Assembly (NCBI RefSeq): GCF_005771425.1
Contig: NZ_VBTZ01000005.1
Location: forward strand, 162,316-226,315
DNA from: Methylocystis sp. B8
GTDB taxonomy: Bacteria > Pseudomonadota > Alphaproteobacteria > Rhizobiales > Beijerinckiaceae
Direction: 5' to 3'
DNA length: 64,000 nt
The position numbers were made by a program, and so were the translations under genes. Position 1 is the first letter of the stretch. Every line of letters begins with the position of its first letter. Of this stretch, positions 8,566 to 18,091 are shown piece after piece. Below the pieces are notes generated by a model, which was not told the DNA's origin, did not search any database, and was given only the letters and a program-made list of their open reading frames with translations.

Positions 8566-9308
8566 ATGAAGTAAATACCGCCATACAGCGCAGTAGTGGG
8601 AAGAGCGATCGCGCGCCGCGCATCCTCGTGGTTGAGGACGAGACGTCGCTCGCAACTTTGCTGGTCTATAATCTGGAAGCCGAAGGCTATCAGGTCGAGC
8701 ATGTCGACAACGGTGACGAAGCCGAGCTGCGGCTCGCCGAGTCTCCGCCGGATCTTGTCATTCTCGACTGGATGCTTCCGGGCGTTTCGGGACTTGAGAT
8801 CTGCCGACGCCTGCGCGCCCGCGACAACGCCAAAGACATGCCGGTGATCATGCTCACCGCGCGCGGCGAGGAAGGCGAGCGCGTGCGCGGGCTCTCAGTC
8901 GGCGCCGACGACTATGTCGTCAAGCCATTTTCGACACCAGAGTTGATGGCGCGGGTGCGCGCATTGCTCCGCCGGGCGCGGCCCGAGCGCGTCGCGTCAC
9001 GGCTGACGCTGGGCGACATTGATCTCGACCGCGACACGCGTCGCGTGCGGCGATCGGGGCGCGAAATTCACCTCGGCCCGACGGAATTCCGGCTGCTCGA
9101 ATATTTTATGGAAAAGCCAGGGCGCGTCTTCACCCGCGCGCAGCTGCTTGACAGCGTCTGGGGCATGTCGGCGGAGATCGACGAACGTACGGTCGACGTC
9201 CATGTCGGACGATTGCGCAAGGCGCTGATCCGCGGCCGTGAGAAGGATCCGATCCGCACTGTGCGCGGGGCCGGCTATTCCTTTGACGAGACTTTCGGAC
9301 AGGAGTGA
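8562..9308 (+). CDS. phoB: Phosphate-regulon response regulator PhoB
   Basis: An OmpR/PhoB-family transcription factor of 248 residues. The receiver domain (about 20-135) has the phospho-acceptor Asp near 69 in VILDWMLPG and the conserved Lys in VVKPFS near 118. The winged-helix output domain (about 145-245) includes GPTEFRLLEYFMEKPGRVF and VDVHVGRLRKAL, the recognition helix region typical of PhoB. When phosphorylated by PhoR it would bind Pho boxes such as the one at 3873-3901, so the locus is self-activating. It is translationally coupled to phoU and converges on gcrA with only 17 bases between. Confidence 0.96.
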   Translation: MNEVNTAIQRSSGKSDRAPRILVVEDETSLATLLVYNLEAEGYQVEHVDNGDEAELRLAESPPDLVILDWMLPGVSGLEICRRLRARDNAKDMPVIMLTARGEEGERVRGLSVGADDYVVKPFSTPELMARVRALLRRARPERVASRLTLGDIDLDRDTRRVRRSGREIHLGPTEFRLLEYFMEKPGRVFTRAQLLDSVWGMSAEIDERTVDVHVGRLRKALIRGREKDPIRTVRGAGYSFDETFGQE

Positions 9309-9325
9309 CCGGACCGCCGCGGCGG

Positions 9326-9844
9326 TTACGCGTAGCGCTGCGTCCTCAACTGATCCCGCGCACGGCGGCGATCATGCGCAGGCTGATAAGCGACGCGCGC
9401 GTGATAGGCGCAGTAGGGGCCGCCGCCGACCGTCGACTTGCCGCCGCAGAAGCGGAATTCCGGCGACGTCGGATCGCCCATCGGCCACCGGCACATGGAT
9501 TCACGCAGCTCCATGAGCGTGACGCGCTCCGAGATCGGGATGACCACTTCTTCTTCCGGCGCAAGCCGCGGCGACGCGAGCGCATGAGGCGCAAAAGCGA
9601 GCGCCAAATTGCCATGCGAAGAGACGCCGTTCATACGCGGCTGAATCTGGCGAGGCGCCTTGGCGACGCGCGGACGCTGCGCGCTCACCGTTTTGGCGCG
9701 CTCGGCAAGCCCCAAACGGTGGATCTTGCCGATCACGGCGTTGCGGGTGATGCCGGGTCCGAGTTCAGCCGCCACTTGGCTGGCGCTCAGGCCGTCGCTC
9801 CAAAGCTTGCGGAGCAGTTCGACGCGTTCGTCGGTCCATGACAT
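9326..9844 (-). CDS. gcrA: GcrA cell-cycle regulator
   Basis: A 172-residue sigma70-associated transcription regulator restricted to Alphaproteobacteria. In Caulobacter GcrA acts at promoters carrying CcrM-methylated GANTC sites. The N-terminal helix-turn-helix-like DNA-binding part MSWTDERVELLRKLWSDGLSASQVAAELG and RNAVIGKIHRLGL are diagnostic. A low-complexity linker follows, then a C-terminal domain with LRESMCRWPMGDP and a CGGKSTVGGGPYCAYH cysteine/histidine motif. The gene is monocistronic and convergent with phoB. The upstream gap shared with argD contains GANTC sites at 10001, 10012 and 10076. Confidence 0.95.
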   Translation of the reverse strand: MSWTDERVELLRKLWSDGLSASQVAAELGPGITRNAVIGKIHRLGLAERAKTVSAQRPRVAKAPRQIQPRMNGVSSHGNLALAFAPHALASPRLAPEEEVVIPISERVTLMELRESMCRWPMGDPTSPEFRFCGGKSTVGGGPYCAYHARVAYQPAHDRRRARDQLRTQRYA

Positions 9845-10247
9845 TAGGCTTCTCCATTCTTTCGGGTCGAGCGCGGGTCAGAGTTTCTTCCGACTGCAGC
9901 GCAGGCCTGAAGCCCAGCAGCGATGTGACGCGCATCAACACTCGAGAGAACGCGCCCAAACAACGACGCGGGCGCCGACTAGAAACTCACTATTTACTTT
10001 GAATCACGCGCGAGTCGCGCTGGCAAGCGCGCGCAGGCGTTCTCAACAGCCTTTCACCGCGACTGTGGTCTCCAGGACTCACTTTGTTCCAGGCGCGCGA
10101 GGCTTCAACGCCCCATGATCGCGGGGCTTCATGGATTTGACCGCGCGGGGCGGGGCGCTTAAAATCCCGCCAGATGCCGCCCTCAAAAGGGCGGCGCTTT
10201 GTTTTTCGAGCTTCCAAAACCACCGACGGGAGCATGGAGCAGGGCTT
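9845..10247. other. Divergent gcrA-argD intergenic region
   Basis: About 400 bases between two divergent genes. It holds three GANTC methylation motifs and, close to argD, a terminator-like hairpin (separate entry). An open frame upstream of argD reaches back to 10131, but its sequence does not resemble any acetylornithine aminotransferase N-terminus. No other gene is seen. Confidence 0.6.
10176..10208 (+). terminator. Terminator-like hairpin in the argD leader
   Basis: The stem GCCGCCCT / AGGGCGGC (10176-10183 and 10188-10195, loop CAAA) is followed by GCTTTGTTTTTCG. It resembles an intrinsic terminator but lies about 50 bases upstream of argD, reading toward it. No plus-strand gene ends nearby, so it may be a leader attenuator or may block readthrough from an upstream promoter. 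Confidence 0.5.
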
Positions 10248-11444
10248 TTGACGTCAGCGCTTTATCCGACCTATCCGCGCGCCGATCTCACGTTCAAACA
10301 TGGCGAGGGCGCGTGGCTGACTGCGGAAAACGGCGACCGCTATCTCGACTTCAGCGCGGGCGTCGCCGTGCTGTCGCTCGGCCATAATCATCCGCATCTC
10401 GTCGAAACCTTAAAGCGCGCGGCCGAAGAGCCCTGGCACGTTTCCAATCTTTTCCGTATCCCGCAGGCCGAGCGTCTGGCGCAGCGGCTCTGCGAGGCGA
10501 CATTCGCTGAGCTCGTTTTTTTCACCAATTCCGGCGCGGAAGCGGTGGAATGCGCGATCAAGACCGCGCGCAAGTTTCACGCAGTCAACGGCAGGTCGGA
10601 ACGCTATCGCCTGATCACCTTCGAAGGCGCTTTCCATGGCCGCACGCTCGCGACGATCGCCGCAGGGGGCAACGCCAAATATCTTGACGGCTTCGGGCCC
10701 CCCGTCGACGGCTTCGATCAAGTTCCATTCGGCGATTACGACGCCGTCGAGGCGGCGATCACGCAAGAAACGGCGGGCGTGCTGCTCGAACCCATTCAGG
10801 GAGAGGGCGGCCTGCGCGTTTTTGCGCCCTCCTTCCTCACGCGGCTGCGGGCGCTTTGCGATGCGCGCGGGCTGTTGCTCGTTGTTGACGAAGTGCAATG
10901 CGGCGTCGGCCGCACCGGCAAGTTTCTCGCCTGCGAACATGCCGGCGTCGCGCCTGATATTGCGGCCCTCGCCAAGGGGCTCGGCGGCGGCTTTCCGCTC
11001 GGCGCTTGCCTCGCGACGCGTGAGGCGGCCAAAGGCATGACGCTCGGCGCGCATGGCTCGACGTTCGGCGGCAACCCTTTGGCGACGGCGGTGAGCGGCG
11101 CCGTTCTCGACGTCGTGCTCGAGGATGGCTTCATGGCGCGGGTCGCGCGTCTCGGCGCGTTGCTGCGCCAGCGGCTTGCTGAACTCGAGGACCGCTATCC
11201 GTCGCTCATCGAAGAGATTCGCGGCGAGGGTCTGATGTTCGGCCTCAAGACGAAGATCCCAAACGCCGACTTCGCCGCCGCTGCGCGCGCCGAAGGCCTG
11301 TTGACTGTGCTCGCCGGCGACAATGTCGTGCGGCTGTTGCCGCCGCTCATCATCGATGAGAGCGATATCGCGGCGGCGACTTCCCGCCTGGCCGCCGCCT
11401 GCGCCAGGCTCGCCGCGCCCGCAGAAAAGCTCGGAGCCGCGTGA
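10248..11444 (+). CDS. argD: Acetylornithine aminotransferase ArgD
   Basis: A class III PLP aminotransferase that makes N-acetylornithine from N-acetylglutamate semialdehyde in arginine synthesis, 398 residues with the chosen start. Seen are the N-terminal [13 protein letters not shown] signature, [43 protein letters not shown] and the PLP-lysine segment [14 protein letters not shown] near residue 242. I picked TTG 10248 because family homology begins exactly there and GGAG lies about 8 bases upstream. The longer frame from 10131 adds unrelated residues across the leader hairpin. It overlaps argF, giving an argD-argF operon. Confidence 0.93.
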   Translation: MTSALYPTYPRADLTFKHGEGAWLTAENGDRYLDFSAGVAVLSLGHNHPHLVETLKRAAEEPWHVSNLFRIPQAERLAQRLCEATFAELVFFTNSGAEAVECAIKTARKFHAVNGRSERYRLITFEGAFHGRTLATIAAGGNAKYLDGFGPPVDGFDQVPFGDYDAVEAAITQETAGVLLEPIQGEGGLRVFAPSFLTRLRALCDARGLLLVVDEVQCGVGRTGKFLACEHAGVAPDIAALAKGLGGGFPLGACLATREAAKGMTLGAHGSTFGGNPLATAVSGAVLDVVLEDGFMARVARLGALLRQRLAELEDRYPSLIEEIRGEGLMFGLKTKIPNADFAAAARAEGLLTVLAGDNVVRLLPPLIIDESDIAAATSRLAAACARLAAPAEKLGAA

Positions 11445-12388
11445 TGACCGCCCATTCGCTGACGCGGCCGCGCAGCTTTCTCGATCTTGCCGATCACTCC
11501 GGCGAAGAGCTGCGCCGCATTCTCGATCTCGCCAAGTCGCTCAAGGCGCGGCGCGTGAGAGGCGCGGAGCCCACCGAACGGCCACTGGCCGGCAAATATC
11601 TCGGCATGGTGTTCGACAAGCCGTCAACCCGCACGCGCGTCTCCTTTGACATCGCGATGCGCGAGCTCGGCGGCGAGACGATCATGCTGACGGGCGCCGA
11701 AATGCAGCTTGGCCGTGGTGAAACCATCGCCGACACGGCGCGCGTGCTATCGCGTTTCCTCGACGCGGTCATGGTGCGAATTCTCTCGCACCATGATCTA
11801 ATGGAGCTGGCGCGTTTCGGCAATCTGCCGGTCATCAACGGGCTGACCAAGCAGTCGCATCCCTGCCAGGTGATGGCGGACGTTTTGACCTTCGAGGAAC
11901 ATCTCGGCCCGATCGAAGGGCGGACGGTGGCCTGGAGCGGCGACGCCAATAATGTGCTCACCAGCTTGGTGCACGCCGCAGGCCGCCTGGGCTTTACGAT
12001 CAATGTGGCGACGCCAGCGGATTTCGCGCCCTCGGAAGCGCTCGTCAGCTGGGCGAAAGCCAATGGCGCGAAGATGAATATGACGCGCGACGCCTATGAG
12101 GCGGTGGCGGGCGCCGACGCCGTGATTACGGATTGCTGGGTGTCGATGGGCGATGCGGACGAGGAGCAGCGCCGGGCGGCGCTCGCGCCTTATCAGGTCG
12201 ACTCGAAACTGATGCGCGCGGCCGCGAAGCACGCGATCTTCATGCATTGTCTGCCGGCGCATCGCGGCGAGGAGGTCGCCGCCGAAGTGATCGACGGGCC
12301 GCAGTCGGTCGTCTTTGACGAAGCCGAGAACCGCCTTCACGCCCAGAAGGGCGTGCTGTGCTGGTGTCTCGCGCCGGGGCAGGTCTGA
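11444..12388 (+). CDS. argF: Ornithine carbamoyltransferase ArgF
   Basis: Catalyses carbamoyl phosphate plus ornithine to citrulline, 314 residues. The carbamoyl-phosphate binding motif STRTR lies near residue 61, HPCQ near 138 and the ornithine-site [10 protein letters not shown] near 267, all intact. The ATG overlaps the argD stop (TGATG); an in-frame GTG lies 3 bases upstream. The argD-argF pairing is standard in Rhizobiales, and the next gene, hslO, also overlaps by one base. Confidence 0.96.
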   Translation: MTAHSLTRPRSFLDLADHSGEELRRILDLAKSLKARRVRGAEPTERPLAGKYLGMVFDKPSTRTRVSFDIAMRELGGETIMLTGAEMQLGRGETIADTARVLSRFLDAVMVRILSHHDLMELARFGNLPVINGLTKQSHPCQVMADVLTFEEHLGPIEGRTVAWSGDANNVLTSLVHAAGRLGFTINVATPADFAPSEALVSWAKANGAKMNMTRDAYEAVAGADAVITDCWVSMGDADEEQRRAALAPYQVDSKLMRAAAKHAIFMHCLPAHRGEEVAAEVIDGPQSVVFDEAENRLHAQKGVLCWCLAPGQV

Positions 12389-13356
12389 TGCCGCAAGGCG
12401 GGGACCCGCCGCCAAGCCGGCCAGTCGCGCTTCATTCCGAAGATGACCGGGTTCTGCCCTTCGCGGTCGAAGCGCTCGACCTGCGCGGCCGAGTCGTGCG
12501 TCTTGGGCCCACGGTCAATTCCATCCTGAGTCATTACGCCTATCCGCCGCAGGTCGCGCGTCTGCTCGGCGAAGCGGTGGCGCTCGCCGCGCTGCTTGGC
12601 TCGATCCTCGAATCTCACGGCCGTTTTCAGCTGCAAACGCGCAGCGACGGTCCGGTCGACATGCTTGTCGTCGACTATGACGCGCCGGGGAAACTGCGCG
12701 GCTTCGCGCGTTTCGACGCGGATCAGGTCGCTGAAATGCGCGACGCTTCGCCTGCGGCGCTCTTCGGACGCGGCCATCTCGCGCTCACCATCGAACGTGA
12801 GGAAGACGCTGCGCGCTATCAGGGAGTCGTGCCGCTCGAAGGTGAAAGCCTCGCCGAGGCGGCGCATATCTATTTTAGGCAATCGGAGCAGATCCCGTCC
12901 TTTGTCAGATTAGCCGTCGCGGAAATCGTTACGCCGCAGGGCCGGAGCTGGCGCGCTGGCGGACTGCTCCTGCAATATTTGCCGCCCGGCGGCGCGCGCG
13001 CGCGCGACCTTCATCCAGGCGACGCGCCTGAGGGCGTGGAGGAGCTTTTAGAAGAAAATGATCATTGGACCGAGGGCCAGGCGCTCGCCGCCACTCTCGA
13101 AGACCATGAACTCGTCGATCCGGCGCTATCTGGCGAGCGCCTGCTCTATCGGCTCTTCCACGAGCGCGGCGTCAAAGTTTTCGCTGAACGCGCGGTCGAA
13201 GAATTCTGCCGCTGCTCGCGCGAGCGCATCGACAAGCTCTTGAAGAGCTTCTCCCCGCAAGAGCGACACGACATGATCGGCGACGACGGCCGCATCGGGG
13301 TCACCTGCGAATTCTGCGGCACGCTGCGAAGCTTCGACCCCGCCGATTTCGACTGA
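12388..13356 (+). CDS. hslO: Redox-regulated chaperone Hsp33
   Basis: A 322-residue cytoplasmic holdase chaperone activated by oxidation of a C-terminal zinc centre. The N-terminal Hsp33 domain (VRLGPTVNSILSHYAYPPQVARLLGEA) is followed by the linker and the cysteine switch. CRC (about 274 and 276) and CEFC (about 307 and 310) form the CxC...CxxC tetrathiolate site. The longer frame from 12358 is ignored because ATG 12388 overlaps the argF stop as TGATG. The argD-argF-hslO order occurs in many Alphaproteobacteria. Confidence 0.95.
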   Translation: MPQGGDPPPSRPVALHSEDDRVLPFAVEALDLRGRVVRLGPTVNSILSHYAYPPQVARLLGEAVALAALLGSILESHGRFQLQTRSDGPVDMLVVDYDAPGKLRGFARFDADQVAEMRDASPAALFGRGHLALTIEREEDAARYQGVVPLEGESLAEAAHIYFRQSEQIPSFVRLAVAEIVTPQGRSWRAGGLLLQYLPPGGARARDLHPGDAPEGVEELLEENDHWTEGQALAATLEDHELVDPALSGERLLYRLFHERGVKVFAERAVEEFCRCSRERIDKLLKSFSPQERHDMIGDDGRIGVTCEFCGTLRSFDPADFD

Positions 13357-13374
13357 GCAGCGCGGAGCAAAGCA

Positions 13375-14085
13375 ATGTCCGCTGAATTTATCTTTCCGCC
13401 GCCGCCTTGCCCAAGCGTCGCCATCGCGCAAGACGCGCGGCGATTTCCGGTGCGGCGGATATTCTGCATTGCGCTGAATTACGCTGCGCATGCCCGCGAG
13501 ATGGGAAAGGAGCCGGCGAAGGATGCAAGCGCCGAGCCGCCTTTCTTCTTCACCAAACCCGCCGACGCCATCGTCGAGAGCGGCGCGACGATTCCCTATC
13601 CGACGCTGACGCACGATCTTCACCACGAGATCGAACTGGTTGCGGCGCTGGGCCGCGGGGGCGCCGATATATCCGCCGCTCGGGCGCTCGACTGCATCTT
13701 CGGCTATGCCGCCGGGATCGACCTGACGCGGCGCGATCTGCAAACGGCGGCGCGCAGCTCGGGCCGGCCGTGGGACATGTCAAAAGGCTTCGATCATTCC
13801 GCGCCGATCGGCGCAATCCGCCCCGTCGCGGCTATGGGCCATCATCCGACGCGCGGGCGCATCTCGCTTTCCGTCAACGGCGTCCTTCGCCAGGCGGGCG
13901 ATCTCAGCGATCTCATTTGGAGCGTTCCCCAAATCATCGCGGCGCTTTCGCGCAATGTCGCGCTCGCGCCCGGCGATCTCATCTTCACCGGCACGCCTTC
14001 GGGCGTCGGACCGCTTCTCCCCGGCGACCTGGTCGAAGGCGAGGTCGAGCATGTCGGCTCCGTGGCCGTAAGCATCGAAAAATAG
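13375..14085 (+). CDS. Fumarylacetoacetate hydrolase (FAH) family protein
   Basis: A 236-residue protein with the FAH C-terminal fold. The family acts on beta-diketo or oxaloacetate-like acids as hydrolases, decarboxylases or isomerases. Visible motifs are IFCIALNYAAHAREM, PFFFTKPADAIV, the metal-binding LHHEIELVAALG acidic residues and FTGTPSGVGPL. The length matches the short single-domain group (YcgM-like), not eukaryotic fumarylacetoacetase. GGAG lies 9 bases before the ATG, 18 bases after hslO, so co-transcription is possible. The exact substrate cannot be told; acylpyruvase-type activity is plausible. Confidence 0.88.
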   Translation: MSAEFIFPPPPCPSVAIAQDARRFPVRRIFCIALNYAAHAREMGKEPAKDASAEPPFFFTKPADAIVESGATIPYPTLTHDLHHEIELVAALGRGGADISAARALDCIFGYAAGIDLTRRDLQTAARSSGRPWDMSKGFDHSAPIGAIRPVAAMGHHPTRGRISLSVNGVLRQAGDLSDLIWSVPQIIAALSRNVALAPGDLIFTGTPSGVGPLLPGDLVEGEVEHVGSVAVSIEK

Positions 14086-14203
14086 GGCAGGTTGCGCCGG
14101 GCCTGCAAACCCGGCTATTTGCAGAAGCGTGAAACGCCTTCGCGCGATCTTTCGCAACCGTCGTTGCGCCTCTGCCGAGCCGTCGGCGCGCGAGGCTCTG
14201 GGC

Positions 14204-15700
14204 ATGCCGGTCAATCTCGACCCTGAAAACTGGGACGAATTTCGCGCCGAGAGCCATCGCGCGCTCGACACGATGCTCGACTATCTGCGCGCGATCCGCG
14301 AGCGTCCGGTCTGGACCGAGCCGAGTGAAGAGGCGCGGGCGCGCTTCAAACGCGCCCTTCCTCAAGAGGGACGCGACCTGTCCGCCGTGCTTGAGGATTT
14401 CGATCGCTATATCAAGCCGTTCGCGACCGGAAACACCCACCCGATGTTCATGGGCTGGGCGCAAGGGGCGGGCACGCCGGCCGGAATGATCGCCGAAATG
14501 CTCGCCGCCGGCATGAATTCGAACTGCGGCGGACGCAATCACATCGCGATCGACGTCGAGCGCCAGATCGCCGCCTGGATGGCCGAGGCCTTCGGCTTTC
14601 CGCCTGACGCCAGCGGCATTTTCGTCACCGGGACGTCGATCGCCAATTTCCTTTGCCTGCTCGTCGCGCGCGACCAGGCCTATGGCGACAGGGACGTGCG
14701 GCTCAACGGTCTTTGCGCGCAATCGGGCCAGCTTATCGCCTATGCGTCGCGCGAAGCGCATAATTGCGTCCGCCAAGCGATGGAGCTCGCCGGACTCGGC
14801 GCACGACATCTGCGCCTCATTCCCTCTGACGAGCGACGAGCGATGAAGATCGCCGATCTTCGTCACGCCATCGCCGCCGACCGCGCGGCGGGCTTCAGGC
14901 CGTTCTTGATCGTCGGCACGGCGGGAACGGTCGACACCGGCGCGATCGATCGTCTCGACCGGCTCGCGGACGTCGCGCACAGCGAAGACATGTGGTTTCA
15001 CGTCGACGGGGCCTTCGGCGCGCTGGCTGCGCTCTCTCCCACGCTCAAGCCCATGGTCAAAGGGCTGGAGCGCGCCGACAGCGTCGCCTTCGATTTCCAC
15101 AAATGGCTACACGTCCCTTATGACGCAGGCTTCTTTCTGGTGCGCGACAGGGAGGCGCATAAGCGCGCCTTCGCCGCCAACGCCGCCTATCTGTCTCGCG
15201 CGCCGCGAGGCCTCGCGGCCGGCGATTCCTGGCCCTGCGATCTCGGCCCAGACCTTTCGCGCGGCTTTCGCGCCCTCAAAGCCTGGTTCACCATCGAAAC
15301 CTTCGGCGCCAAGCGTCTCGGCCAATGTGTCGAGCAGACCTGCCGCATGGCGAAGCGTCTCGAGGCGTGGATCGCGCAATCGGACGCTTTCGTGCTGCGC
15401 GCGCCGGTGACGCTCAATATCGTCTGCTTCGGCGTCAAAGACGATGAGGATGGGTCTCTCGCGCGCGAAATCGTCATGGAGCTGCATGAGCGCGGGGAAG
15501 CGGCGCCGTCGCTGACCATCCTCGATGGGGTTCCGGCGATCCGCGCCGCAATTATCAATCATCGGACCGAGGCGCGCGACATCGACGCCTTTACCGAGTT
15601 TTTGAAGGCGGCGCTTCGTCGCGCGCGCAAGGAGCCGCATGATTTCGGCGCCGTCGTCGAGCCGCACGGACCGGGCAAGACCCGGCTATCCGAGGATTGA
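14204..15700 (+). CDS. PLP-dependent group II decarboxylase (aromatic-L-amino-acid decarboxylase family)
   Basis: A 498-residue pyridoxal-phosphate enzyme of the group II decarboxylase family. It has NTHPMFMGWAQGAGTPAGMIAEML, the FVTGTSIANFLCLLVAR segment, a WFHVDGAFGA cofactor-aspartate region and the Schiff-base lysine in DFHKWLHVPYDAG near residue 300. The frame opens at GTG 14129, but those first 25 residues are Arg-rich and unlike the family. I use ATG 14204 (GAGG upstream), where homology (NLDPENWDEFR) begins. Substrates in this family include tryptophan, DOPA, phenylalanine and glutamate; the substrate is not resolvable here. It stands alone between the FAH gene and a metal transporter. 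Confidence 0.87.
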   Translation: MPVNLDPENWDEFRAESHRALDTMLDYLRAIRERPVWTEPSEEARARFKRALPQEGRDLSAVLEDFDRYIKPFATGNTHPMFMGWAQGAGTPAGMIAEMLAAGMNSNCGGRNHIAIDVERQIAAWMAEAFGFPPDASGIFVTGTSIANFLCLLVARDQAYGDRDVRLNGLCAQSGQLIAYASREAHNCVRQAMELAGLGARHLRLIPSDERRAMKIADLRHAIAADRAAGFRPFLIVGTAGTVDTGAIDRLDRLADVAHSEDMWFHVDGAFGALAALSPTLKPMVKGLERADSVAFDFHKWLHVPYDAGFFLVRDREAHKRAFAANAAYLSRAPRGLAAGDSWPCDLGPDLSRGFRALKAWFTIETFGAKRLGQCVEQTCRMAKRLEAWIAQSDAFVLRAPVTLNIVCFGVKDDEDGSLAREIVMELHERGEAAPSLTILDGVPAIRAAIINHRTEARDIDAFTEFLKAALRRARKEPHDFGAVVEPHGPGKTRLSED

Positions 15701-15764
15701 CGCCGCGCTATCGTAAGCCTGTGATCTTTCGATCGGTTTTTTACGTCTTCCAGTGAGCGCAGCC

Positions 15765-16850
15765 ATGACCTTAGACCGCCTCGCACAAGCGCCGCACGTC
15801 GGCATTCCCGGATGTCTTTGGTTCGTGCGGTTTAACGAGGCCGGCGAAGCCGAGCCCGGAACGATCGAAGATTTCGAAAACATCGGAGCCCCGCGCGAGG
15901 GTTTCTTGTGGCTGCACATGGACCTTGCCGACGTGCGCGCGCGCCCGCTGTTGACGCGCATTGCGGCGCTTTCCGAAGACGCGCGCGACTCGCTTTGCGA
16001 TCCGGTCGATCACCAGCATCTCGAATATTCGGAGGGAATCGTCAGCGGCGCCCTGCTCGATTACGAGCGCGACCTTGGTGGGCCGACGTCGCGCACCGAC
16101 TATGTCCGCTTCGCTTCGGGCGCGAGCTTCTTCATCAGCGCGCGGCGCCTGCCGATGGACAGCATCGAGGCGACGCACATCGCCGTCAATCGCGGCGCGC
16201 GCCTTACGTCGCCGATCCATCTGTTCGAACTGCTGACCGATGCGCTGATCGACGGGCTGGCGCGAAAAGCGGCCGAACTTGGCGCGGCCTTCGATCGCGT
16301 CGAGGACCGCATCATCGATCAGCGCGGCCGCCAAGCACGGCCCGCGCTCAGCGCCGCGCGGCGTGACGCGGTGCGCCTCGCGCGTCAGATCAGCGGCCTT
16401 TCGGCGACCGTGGCGCGACTCGAAACCATCGAGGAGGAGGTCGGCGAACAGCGGGATAACGACCTGCGCGACGCCGCTGCGCGGCTCGTTCAACACGCAA
16501 GCGCGTTGACCCAGGATGTGACGAGCCTTCAAGAGCGCGCCCGCCTCCTGCAAGACGAGCTTAACGCGCTCCTGAGCCTGGAAACTAACGATCGGCTCTA
16601 TGTGTTGACCTTGACCACGATGCTGTTGCTGCCCGCGACCTTCGTCACTGGCTATTTCGGCATGAATACCAGAAATCTGCTCTTCTCGGAAACCGAAAAC
16701 GGCACGCTTTACGCCACGATTCTTTGCGTCCTGGCCTCGGCGACGGCGCTTTTCCTCATGCGTCGCTGGGGTCTTGCGGGCGCGCCTGAGGGCGAGGAGC
16801 AAAGGCCGAGGGGGGGGCGTCCGGATCGGCCCGCGGACAGGAGTTTTTGA
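15765..16850 (+). CDS. zntB: CorA/ZntB-family divalent-cation transporter
   Basis: A 361-residue inner-membrane transporter. A long soluble N-terminal domain (about 1-290, with a helical coiled-coil stretch ending LLQDELNALLSLETNDRLY) leads into two C-terminal transmembrane helices. The GMN selectivity motif sits between them (YFGMNTRN, near residue 300). The N-terminal PGCLWFVRFNEAGEAEPG resembles ZntB more than CorA, so zinc transport is more likely than magnesium uptake, but specificity is inferred. ATG 15765 is chosen over GTG 15753 for its upstream GAG-rich site. Confidence 0.82.
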   Translation: MTLDRLAQAPHVGIPGCLWFVRFNEAGEAEPGTIEDFENIGAPREGFLWLHMDLADVRARPLLTRIAALSEDARDSLCDPVDHQHLEYSEGIVSGALLDYERDLGGPTSRTDYVRFASGASFFISARRLPMDSIEATHIAVNRGARLTSPIHLFELLTDALIDGLARKAAELGAAFDRVEDRIIDQRGRQARPALSAARRDAVRLARQISGLSATVARLETIEEEVGEQRDNDLRDAAARLVQHASALTQDVTSLQERARLLQDELNALLSLETNDRLYVLTLTTMLLLPATFVTGYFGMNTRNLLFSETENGTLYATILCVLASATALFLMRRWGLAGAPEGEEQRPRGGRPDRPADRSF

Positions 16851-16953
16851 CGTTCGCTTCGTAATTGGCGGGGTTTACAGGCGTGCGCCTGACGCCTAGT
16901 TTCCGCGCCGACTGCGGCGCAAGGCCGCTTCGAACAACTCCATTGGGAAGATC

Positions 16954-18085
16954 ATGCGCGCCGAACCGCTAGCGCTGAAAGCCGACATCGAGCAGTCCAT
17001 CGGACTGCTGAGGAGGCATCTTTGACGTCGATACGTCTCAACGTCGTCTTGCCGAACTAAACGTCCGGGCGGAAGATCCCGCGCTCTGGAACGACCCCGA
17101 AGCCGCGCAGAAAGTTATGCGCGAGCGCACCCAGCTTGAAGAGCAGATTGGCGCGCTCTCAAGTCTTGTGCGCGAACTCGATGACGCGCTGACGCTCGTC
17201 GAGCTCGGCCAGTCCGAGGACGACCCTGACACTGAAAAAGAAGGCGTCGACGCGCTCAAAAGCGTCTTGAAGCAAGCGCGCGCCCGCCAGATCGAAGCGC
17301 TTTTTTCCGGCGAAGCGGATGCCAACGACACTTTTATCGAGGTACATTCGGGCGCCGGCGGCACCGAGAGCCAGGATTGGGCGCGCATGCTTTTCCGCAT
17401 GTACGCCCGCTGGGGCGAGCGTCATAAATTCAAGGTCGAAGTCATCGAGGAGACGCCGGGCGAAGAGGCCGGCATCAAATCGGGCACCATTCTGGTTAAA
17501 GGCCACAACGCCCATGGCTGGGCGAAGACTGAATCGGGCGTACATCGCCTCGTGCGCATCTCGCCTTTTGATTCCAACGCCCGCCGCCACACCAGCTTCG
17601 CCTCCGTGTGGGTCTATCCCGTTGTCGACGACAGGATTGAGGTGAACGTCAATGAATCCGACTGCCGTATAGACACGTATCGATCGTCAGGCGCCGGCGG
17701 TCAGCACGTTAATACGACGGATTCCGCGATCCGCATCACCCATCTTCCGACCGGCATCGTCGTCGCCTGTCAGGCCGAGCGCTCGCAGCACAAGAACCGA
17801 GCGACCGCTTGGAACATGCTGCGCGCCCGGCTCTATGAACTTGAGATCGAAAAGCGCGAGGCGGAGGCCAATAAGGTCGCGGCGTCGAAAACCGAAATCG
17901 GCTGGGGTCATCAGATCCGCAGCTATGTGCTGCAGCCCTATCAGCTGGTGAAGGATCTGCGCACCGGCTTCACGTCGGGGACGCCGTCCGGGGTCCTTGA
18001 CGGCGAACTCGACGATTTCATGCAGGCCTCGCTGGCGCAGCGTATATACGGGGGCGGTCCAGAAAAGGTCGAGGACGTCGAGTAG
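16954..18085 (+). CDS. prfB: Peptide chain release factor 2 with programmed +1 frameshift
   Basis: RF2 recognises UAA and UGA stop codons and releases the finished peptide. Translation starts at ATG 16954 and reads 23 codons to an in-frame TGA at 17023-17025. A +1 slip (skipping T17023) joins it to the main frame 17024-18085, giving 376 residues. The main frame contains the anticodon-like SPF (near 203) and the catalytic GGQ in SGAGGQHVNTTDSAIRIT (near 249). Without the shift only a 23-residue peptide is made. This is the classical autoregulation: low RF2 slows termination at UGA and raises frameshifting. It converges on vapC. Confidence 0.96.
17011..17026 (+). promoter_or_regulatory. prfB +1 programmed frameshift signal
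   Basis: AGGAGG CAT CTT TGA C: an internal Shine-Dalgarno AGGAGG three bases before the slippery codon CTT, immediately followed by TGA and C. This matches the conserved frameshift element of bacterial prfB (Shine-Dalgarno, CUU UGA C). Peptidyl-tRNA-Leu slips from CUU to UUU and reading resumes at GAC. Confidence 0.95.
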
Positions 18086-18091
18086 CCGCGC

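Noticed and set aside
13985..15100. 371-codon minus-strand frame opposite the PLP decarboxylase
   Set aside because: The sense frame holds the PLP-lysine motif; the antisense frame has none.
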